The translations under genes and the position numbers were made by a program. Shown piece by piece: positions 5,972 through 10,418 of a stretch of 10,418 bases of DNA; position 1 is the stretch's first letter; every line of letters starts with the position of its first letter. Under the pieces are notes generated by a model. The model did no database searches. It had not been told where the DNA came from and saw only the letters and a list, made by a program, of their open reading frames with translations. Source of the DNA: an uncultured Oribacterium sp. (GTDB lineage Bacteria > Bacillota > Clostridia > Lachnospirales > Lachnospiraceae). The DNA lies in NCBI GenBank assembly GCA_937927445.1, contig CALAOB010000054.1, forward strand, positions 1 through 10,418, in the 5' to 3' direction.

Positions 5972-7156
5972 TTACATCCGTAGCAGCAGCTCCTTCGCGA
6001 CGACGTCTCCGCCCTCGAGATAGTATCGCGGCACGCGCTTGCTGACGGCGCAGATGAGCTCGTACGGGATGGTGCCGGCGAGCTCTGCGAGCTTCTCTAC
6101 CGGCTGCTGTGTGCCGAAGATCTCCACGACACTTCCGACGTCAACATCGGCCTTATCTGTGAGATCGATCATGCACATATCCATGCAGATCTTGCCACGC
6201 TGGGCCGCCGGACCATCGACGGTCATCAGGCTGCAGCGGTTCGACAGCACGCGGAAAAAGCCGTCGGCATAGCCATACGGTACGACGCCGATGCGTTCCT
6301 TTTTCGTGGTCGTATAGATGCCGCCGTAGCTGATGTGCGTGCCGGCCGGATAGATCTTGATCGTGCTGACGGTTGTCTTCAGGGACATGAGCGGCCGGAG
6401 GCCGAGCTTCTGCGCGAACGCACCATAGCCGTACAGCAGGAGCCCCGGGCGCACCATATCGAGTCCGGTCTCCGGATAATCCACCGTCGCACCGGTATTG
6501 GCGCAGTGACGGAGAGCGAAGCGATGCCCCCACTTCGCCTCGACGGCTACAATCACGTCTGTGAAGAGCTTAAACTGATGCTCGGTATACGCCCGGCAGT
6601 CCTCGCCCGGCTCATCGGCCACCGCGAAGTGCGTGAAGATGCCCTCCGCCTCGAGGCCCGGCAGCCGGCACGCCTCCACGATGCCGTCGACGCCATGCTG
6701 GAAATAATCGCCGTCACAGATGTAGCCGAGCCGCGACATACCGGTATCCACCTTGATATGAATCTTCAGCGTGCCACCGTACTTCACCGCCTCCGCACTA
6801 TATTCATGTGCCTTCGCCTCACAGGTCACCGCCTGCGTGATGTGAAAGCAGATCAGCCGGTCGACCTGCTCCTTCGGCGTGTGTCCGAGAATCAGAATCG
6901 GCATCGTGATGCCATGAAACCGGAGCTCCATCGCTTCGTCAATGCTGGAGACCGCGAGGTAATCCGCCCCGAGCTCCTGCAGCTTCTTCCCGATCTGTAC
7001 CGAACCATGGCCGTAGGCGTCGGCCTTCACCACACCGAGAAACTTCCGCTCACGTCCGATGTAGTCCCGAATCGCATGATAGTTGTAGCTCAGAGCATCG
7101 AGATCGATCTCCGCCCAGGTCCTCCGAAGTGTTGACGTCATATCTGTAGATTTCAT
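5972..7156 (-). CDS. alr: Alanine racemase
   Basis: A PLP-dependent enzyme interconverting L- and D-alanine for peptidoglycan synthesis. The 394-residue length is typical. The N-terminal barrel holds the PLP lysine, Lys44, in VVKADAYGHG (42-51). KVDTGMSRLG (135-144) supplies the position equivalent to the carbamylated lysine and the PLP-contacting arginine. The catalytic tyrosine is Tyr277 in HISYGGIYT (274-282), and KICMDMCMIDLT (322-333) forms the substrate entry. The ATG at 7156 follows GGGAGG with a 9-nt gap; a second in-frame ATG at codon 6 has no better ribosome site. It is divergent from marR across 266 nt, where I could not fix a convincing alr promoter. I see no clear terminator after its stop, so some read-through towards glp is possible. 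Its role appears unrelated to its neighbours. Confidence 0.97.
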   Translation of the reverse strand: MKSTDMTSTLRRTWAEIDLDALSYNYHAIRDYIGRERKFLGVVKADAYGHGSVQIGKKLQELGADYLAVSSIDEAMELRFHGITMPILILGHTPKEQVDRLICFHITQAVTCEAKAHEYSAEAVKYGGTLKIHIKVDTGMSRLGYICDGDYFQHGVDGIVEACRLPGLEAEGIFTHFAVADEPGEDCRAYTEHQFKLFTDVIVAVEAKWGHRFALRHCANTGATVDYPETGLDMVRPGLLLYGYGAFAQKLGLRPLMSLKTTVSTIKIYPAGTHISYGGIYTTTKKERIGVVPYGYADGFFRVLSNRCSLMTVDGPAAQRGKICMDMCMIDLTDKADVDVGSVVEIFGTQQPVEKLAELAGTIPYELICAVSKRVPRYYLEGGDVVAKELLLRM

Positions 7157-7354
7157 CGCATGCAGCCTCCCACTGGTCTTTGTATCCCCTTCCGTTCACA
7201 ATCTCTGATGATTCAGATATATCGAGTGTGCACAGTACTTCTTGAAGGTTCATCACTGATAATTTAGTTATACCATGCTTTCGACGCGTGAAACATTGAA
7301 ATACTGCATGTTTAAATTCCATACTTCTCTCATGACATGATTGCTGTATCATTT

Positions 7355-7396
7355 TAATAGTGTGCTATTGACATCGTTTTAAAAGCGTGCTATCGT
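7355..7396 (+). promoter_or_regulatory. marR promoter overlapped by two operator copies
   Basis: A consensus -35 TTGACA (7368-7373), a 17-nt spacer and a -10 TATCGT (7391-7396) precede marR. Two copies of a 16-bp motif lie on it: 7355-7370 (TAATAGTGTGCTATTG) across the -35 box, and 7380-7395 (TAAAAGCGTGCTATCG) across the -10 box. They share AG-C/T-GTGCTAT and start 25 nt apart. A repressor bound to either would block RNA polymerase, which fits autorepression by the MarR protein. The AAAGGAGG ribosome site is at 7410-7417. Confidence 0.72.
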
Positions 7397-7422
7397 TGTC
7401 ACAGTTCTGAAAGGAGGTTCTG

Positions 7423-7848
7423 ATGACCGATATGATTTCCTGTGGTCTGCTGCTCAAGTCGCTGCATGACCGACTGGAGAAGCGAGCGAATAATACCCTG
7501 CGTGGGAAGGATCTCACGATGATGCAGGTGGCGGTGCTGATGGAGCTTCAGAAAGCGGAGCATAAGCAGCGATCCATGAAGGATCTGGAGCACATCTTCT
7601 GTCTCGCGCAGCCTACGGTTGCGGGGATCATCTCCCGGCTGGAGCAGAAGGGCTTCGTCGAGGCGTTCGGAGATACTTCCGACAAGCGGATCAAGCTGGT
7701 TCATATCACGCCCACCGGAGAGGCCTGCTGCCAGGAAGCGGCTGGATACATGGCGGAAGCGGAAGCGCGACTGCTCCATGGTTTTTCCGAAGAGGAGAAA
7801 GCCCTGTTCCATCAGCTACTGGCGAGAGCCGCTGAAAACATGAAGTAA
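7423..7848 (+). CDS. MarR-family transcriptional regulator
   Basis: A winged-helix DNA-binding repressor of 141 residues, the usual MarR length. The N-terminal helix forms part of the dimer interface, the helix-turn-helix covers about 51-77 with the recognition helix around LAQPTVAGIISRLEQKGF (61-78), and the wing carries Asp84...Asp87-Lys-Arg in DTSDKRIKLVHITPTG (84-99). C-terminal helices 100-140 complete the dimer. AAAGGAGG lies 5 nt before the ATG. The MATE efflux gene starts 85 nt downstream, and a shared palindromic motif occurs before both genes. It therefore most likely represses itself and the transporter and is released by a toxic ligand, as MepR does for mepA in Staphylococcus aureus. 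The ligand is unknown. Confidence 0.92.
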   Translation: MTDMISCGLLLKSLHDRLEKRANNTLRGKDLTMMQVAVLMELQKAEHKQRSMKDLEHIFCLAQPTVAGIISRLEQKGFVEAFGDTSDKRIKLVHITPTGEACCQEAAGYMAEAEARLLHGFSEEEKALFHQLLARAAENMK

Positions 7849-7886
7849 ATCCCCGCCAGTCATGGCGTGCATATTTAAAAGCACAT

Positions 7887-7902
7887 CGATAGCGTGCTAT
7901 CG
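7887..7902 (+). promoter_or_regulatory. Palindromic operator before the MATE gene
   Basis: CGATAGCGTGCTATCG is a perfect 7+7 inverted repeat around a 2-nt centre. Its core AGCGTGCTAT is the same as in the two sites at the marR promoter, making it the most symmetric of three copies. It lies 31 nt upstream of the MATE start codon and after the marR stop. I see no clear separate -35/-10 pair here, so it may act on an undetected promoter or on transcription coming from marR. Confidence 0.7.
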
Positions 7903-7920
7903 TGCAACAAAGAATACTAT

Positions 7921-7925
7921 GGAGG
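7921..7925 (+). promoter_or_regulatory. Ribosome binding site that sets the MATE start
   Basis: GGAGG followed by an 8-nt spacer precedes ATG 7934. The longer frame from ATG 7862 has no such site and would place the operator palindrome inside the coding region. ATG 7919 overlaps this site itself. Confidence 0.8.
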
Positions 7926-7933
7926 AAATTTAT

Positions 7934-9280
7934 ATGGAAGATCAAAAGTCGATGGAGATTTTTGCGAAGGCACCGATTCATAAGGCGGTATTACAAAACG
8001 CCTTGCCTGCGATGGCGGCGATGCTCATGGTGCTGATCTATAATCTGGCGGATACCTTTTTCATCGGGCAGACCCATGACGATCTGCAGGTGGCCGCGGT
8101 TTCTCTGGCCACGCCGGTGTTTCTGCTCTTTATGTCGGTGGGCACGGTCTTCGGCATCGGTGGCACCTCGGTGATCTCCCGCGCCCTGGGCGAGGGACGT
8201 CGCGAGTATGCGAAGAAGGTCTGCTCGTTCTGCATGTGGTGCTGTGCAGCTGTCGGTCTCCTGATGTCTGCCGCGTTCCTGCTCTTCATGGATCAGATCC
8301 TCATCCTGATCGGTGCCAGTGCGGAAACCTGGAGCTACGCAAAAACCTATCTGACGATCGTGAGCTGCTCCGGTCCCTTCGTCCTGATCGCCAACTGCTA
8401 CTCCAACGTCGTCCGGGCCGAGGGGCAGTCGGGGAAGGCGATGATGGGACAGCTTCTGGGCAATCTCCTGAATGTCGTGCTCGATCCGCTCATGATCCTG
8501 GTGTTCGGCTGGAACATCGCCGGTGCGGCCATCGCGACGGTCATCGGCAATGTCGTGGGCGCCACTTATTACATCGTCTACTTTCTGAAAGGAAGCTCCT
8601 CCCTCAGTATTCGTCTCCGGGATTTCACGGTGAAGGGCGGTGTCGCCTCCGGCGTTCTGGCGATCGGTATCCCTGCTGCGCTCGGCAATCTGCTGATGAG
8701 CCTTTCCAGCATCCTCATGAACAGTCAGATGGCAAGTTACGGCGACATGGCGGTCGCCGGCGTAGGCGTCGCGATGAAGGTCACCATGATGACCGGTATG
8801 GTCTGTATCGGCCTCGGCCAGGGCGTTCAGCCGCTGCTGGGCTACTGTGTCGGTGCCAGAAACTGGGATCGCTACAGAAGCGCTCTCCGCTTCTCGCTGA
8901 TCTTTGCCTTTTCCCTCAGCACCGTCCTGACCCTGATCTGCTATCTCTTCACCGGACAGATCGTCAGCGTGTTCCTCACGGATGCATCCGCCTATGACTA
9001 TGGCGTTTCCTTCGCCCGCATCCTTCTCTGCACGAGCTTCCTCTTCGGTGTATTCTATGTGCTGATCAACGCGCTCCAGGCCTATGGTGCCGCGACCGAG
9101 TCACTGATCGTCAATGTCTCTCGCCAGGGACTGATCTATATCCCGGCCATGCTCATACTCGGTGCGATCTTCCATGAAACCGGACTGATCTGGGCCCAGC
9201 CGGTCGCCGACGTGCTGTCCCTCCTGCTGGCCATCGTCCTGTACATCCGCATCTCGCGGAAAGAGGCTAAAACGCGCTGA
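7934..9280 (+). CDS. MATE-family multidrug efflux transporter (MepA-like)
   Basis: A cytoplasmic-membrane antiporter that exports cationic or other toxic compounds using a sodium or proton gradient. From the chosen start it is 448 residues, normal for the family, with about twelve hydrophobic segments in two halves. The N-terminal signature PIHKAVLQNALPAMAAML followed by IYNLADTFFIG is typical of MATE proteins. NVVRAEGQ and the QLLGNLLNVVLDPLMI stretch follow in the first half. The second half contains GIPAALGNLLMSL, GLGQGVQPLLGYCVGARN and NALQAYG. A positively charged tail ends the protein. It is downstream of the MarR-family gene in the mepR-mepA arrangement and ends before a strong terminator. 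Substrates cannot be read from sequence. Confidence 0.95.
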   Translation: MEDQKSMEIFAKAPIHKAVLQNALPAMAAMLMVLIYNLADTFFIGQTHDDLQVAAVSLATPVFLLFMSVGTVFGIGGTSVISRALGEGRREYAKKVCSFCMWCCAAVGLLMSAAFLLFMDQILILIGASAETWSYAKTYLTIVSCSGPFVLIANCYSNVVRAEGQSGKAMMGQLLGNLLNVVLDPLMILVFGWNIAGAAIATVIGNVVGATYYIVYFLKGSSSLSIRLRDFTVKGGVASGVLAIGIPAALGNLLMSLSSILMNSQMASYGDMAVAGVGVAMKVTMMTGMVCIGLGQGVQPLLGYCVGARNWDRYRSALRFSLIFAFSLSTVLTLICYLFTGQIVSVFLTDASAYDYGVSFARILLCTSFLFGVFYVLINALQAYGAATESLIVNVSRQGLIYIPAMLILGAIFHETGLIWAQPVADVLSLLLAIVLYIRISRKEAKTR

Positions 9281-9340
9281 TCCTCACATCCACCTGTGTC
9301 GGAAATAGCCATCACCAGATATCTGATTCTTACAGCATCA

Positions 9341-9388
9341 AAGCCTCCGTATGGCCGGAATTCATCATCCGGTCATACGGAGGCTTTT
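9341..9388. terminator. Bidirectional rho-independent terminator between MATE and galM-like genes
   Basis: Arms 9341-9359 and 9368-9386 form a stem of about 19 bp with one G-U pair on the plus-strand transcript and an 8-nt loop. TTTT at 9385-9388 follows on the plus strand, and AAG/CTTT on the other side gives a short T-run for the minus strand. It sits 60 nt after the MATE stop and about 20 nt after the end of the convergent epimerase gene, so it can serve both. Confidence 0.88.
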
Positions 9389-9406
9389 CATATGACGATG
9401 CTATAT

Positions 9407-10279
9407 TCAGATGCTGATCGACCAGCGGTTCGTATACGTCTCCCCCGGCTCCACGGTGATGAAGTCCGGCTTCGTTTCGAACTCATCGATGATGCCGTCC
9501 GTCGATGGGAGGGACGACCACGGCTCGATGCAGACGAACGGGGCGTCGGTTTCCGGAGCGTGCCAGATGCCAAGATACGGCATGTCCGGGAAGGTCACGG
9601 TGACCTTCTTAGCGTCCTTCTGCGAGCCCAGCGTGACCGTATGCGGCATATCCTTCAGGATGATGGCATCGTGATCAAACAGGCTGTGCTGCAGCGGCAG
9701 ATAGCGCCCCTCTTCCAGTGCGTAGTCATGCATGCCACCGCTGATCGTATACCGCTCCGTGAGCTCCTTCTGCTTCGGGATCGATACCTCATGGAAGTCA
9801 AGCCGATAGTCCTCGAAGCGGAGCGCCGGATTCAACGGCACATTGAAGCCCGGGTGGATACCGTAGCCGAAACGCATCGTACGCGTATCGCAGTTTCGAA
9901 CCTGGAACTTCACGCTCAGCGTTTTTCCACATAAGCTATAGAAGATATCCACGGTCCAATCGCGATCATAAAGCTGCCGCGTCGACGCATCCGCCTGAAG
10001 CTGCAGATGCAGGGAAGTTTCACTCTCCTCCACCTTCATAAGCTCGTAATCCCGCAGGAAGCCATGCTGGCCCATCTCATGCAGCGCGCCATCCATCCGA
10101 TACTGATTATTCGTGAGCCGTCCGATGCACGGGAACAACTGCGGCGCATGCCGCTTCCAGTACCTCGCATCCCCGATCCAGATATACTCCGTCTGCTCCG
10201 CATCCCGCAGGGACACCAGCTCGCCGCCCCTACTCGACACCTGCACTTCCATCTCTCTGTTCCTAAGTGTATAAATCAT
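9407..10279 (-). CDS. Aldose 1-epimerase (mutarotase) family protein, LacX/YihR-like
   Basis: A beta-sandwich enzyme of the galactose mutarotase superfamily, predicted to interconvert alpha and beta anomers of a sugar or sugar derivative. The protein is 290 residues from the chosen start. Candidate active-site residues are Arg54 in CIGRLTN, His72 in MGQHGFLRDYE, His142 in GIHPGFN and the C-terminal acid Glu252 in VCIEPWSSLPS, with Trp239 in GIWHAP. I chose ATG 10279 because AAGGAG (10290-10285) ends 5 nt before it; the alternative GTG at 10285 overlaps that site and would add two residues. It is convergent with the MATE gene and has no linked sugar genes in the window. The substrate is undetermined. 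Confidence 0.92.
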   Translation of the reverse strand: MIYTLRNREMEVQVSSRGGELVSLRDAEQTEYIWIGDARYWKRHAPQLFPCIGRLTNNQYRMDGALHEMGQHGFLRDYELMKVEESETSLHLQLQADASTRQLYDRDWTVDIFYSLCGKTLSVKFQVRNCDTRTMRFGYGIHPGFNVPLNPALRFEDYRLDFHEVSIPKQKELTERYTISGGMHDYALEEGRYLPLQHSLFDHDAIILKDMPHTVTLGSQKDAKKVTVTFPDMPYLGIWHAPETDAPFVCIEPWSSLPSTDGIIDEFETKPDFITVEPGETYTNRWSISI

Positions 10280-10302
10280 CGCCACTCCTTCTTTCTCACA
10301 GG

Positions 10303-10322
10303 ATCGTCATATAATTAACGAT
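10303..10322. promoter_or_regulatory. Weak inverted repeat in the epimerase upstream region
   Basis: ATCGT (10303-10307) and ACGAT (10318-10322) form a short inverted repeat around an AT-rich centre. It lies between the intron end and the epimerase start, near a possible TATAGT -10 box on the minus strand. No good -35 box is visible. It may be an operator or chance in AT-rich DNA. Confidence 0.25.
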
Positions 10323-10363
10323 ATAACTATACCCTATTTTCTCTAATAAAGAAATAGAACACG

Positions 10364-10418
10364 ATCGAGTAGGAGGCGGTGACTAACCGCCGTCCTCTCA
10401 CACCACCGTGCGTACCGT
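10364..10418 (-). mobile_element. Group II intron 3' end (domains V and VI), partial
   Basis: On the minus strand the last bases read as the 3' half of domain V (ACGCACGGTGGTGTGAGAGG) followed by a domain VI hairpin, GGCGGT/ACCGCC with a TAGTC loop. The end is CCTACTCGAT, with a candidate branch-point A a few bases from the 3' boundary. This combination is typical of bacterial retroelement-type group II introns. The 3' splice boundary falls at about 10364|10363, so the intron body and any reverse transcriptase lie beyond the right edge. It is inserted about 84 nt upstream of the epimerase start codon and would be transcribed towards it. Confidence 0.8.

Noticed and set aside
7225..7232. AGTGTGCA near the alr start as a further MarR site
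   Set aside because: It matches only part of the operator core and lacks the TAT half and the palindrome; chance is as likely.
7262..7300. Possible alr promoter with a TATAAC -10 box on the minus strand
   Set aside because: No acceptable -35 box lies 16-18 nt upstream, so I could not support it.
7050..7352. Minus-strand open frame of 100 codons covering the alr upstream region
   Set aside because: It overlaps the alr start in another frame, has unlikely composition and resembles nothing known.
7862..7933. Upstream ATG giving a MATE protein longer by 24 residues
   Set aside because: It has no good ribosome site, adds a non-conserved tail and would bury the operator palindrome in coding sequence; ATG 7934 has GGAGG at the right distance.
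10280..10285. GTG start two codons upstream for the epimerase
   Set aside because: The GTG overlaps the ribosome binding site; ATG 10279 is better placed.

Overview
This window looks like chromosomal DNA from a Gram-positive anaerobe of the Clostridia, most likely Lachnospiraceae-like. The reasons are strong AGGAGG-type ribosome binding sites, sigma-A-type promoters, a GlpP-type antiterminator, and a glycerol operon with two soluble FAD oxidoreductases instead of a GlpD or GlpABC set. The family-level placement is inference.

Region 1 (about 1-5830, minus strand) is a glycerol utilisation cluster. Transcription probably starts near 5787 from a good promoter (TTGAAC, 17 nt, TATAGT). It passes a leader terminator (5700-5751) and then reads glpP (antiterminator), glpK (glycerol kinase), glpF (glycerol facilitator), a GlpA-like oxidoreductase with a C-terminal [2Fe-2S]-type domain, and a second FAD/NAD(P) oxidoreductase. 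GlpF admits glycerol, GlpK phosphorylates it, and the two flavoproteins probably oxidise glycerol-3-phosphate to dihydroxyacetone phosphate. A second terminator-like hairpin lies between glpF and the oxidoreductase pair, so GlpP could act at two places. The last gene is not intact: at about 162-182 it switches in frame into a 68% GC segment that reads as the start of the PurL glutaminase domain. This is most likely an assembly chimera.

Region 2 (5972-7156, minus) is alr, alanine racemase. The 303 nt between alr and glpP holds the glp promoter, a cluster of ACAAAATT-type repeats and the leader terminator.

Region 3 (7355-9280, plus) is a drug-efflux module: a MarR-family repressor followed by a MATE transporter, laid out like mepR-mepA. 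The marR promoter is overlapped by two copies of an AGYGTGCTAT motif. A third copy, forming a perfect 7+7 palindrome, lies just before the MATE gene. A strong bidirectional terminator ends the module.

Region 4 (9407-10279, minus) is an aldose 1-epimerase family gene facing the MATE gene. The last 55 bases match the 3' end (domains V/VI) of a group II intron on the minus strand, whose body lies beyond the window. Both window edges therefore carry sequence that commonly breaks or misjoins assemblies. I found no CRISPR array, tRNA, rRNA or clearly new defence system; the points of most interest are regulatory architecture and the mosaic left edge.
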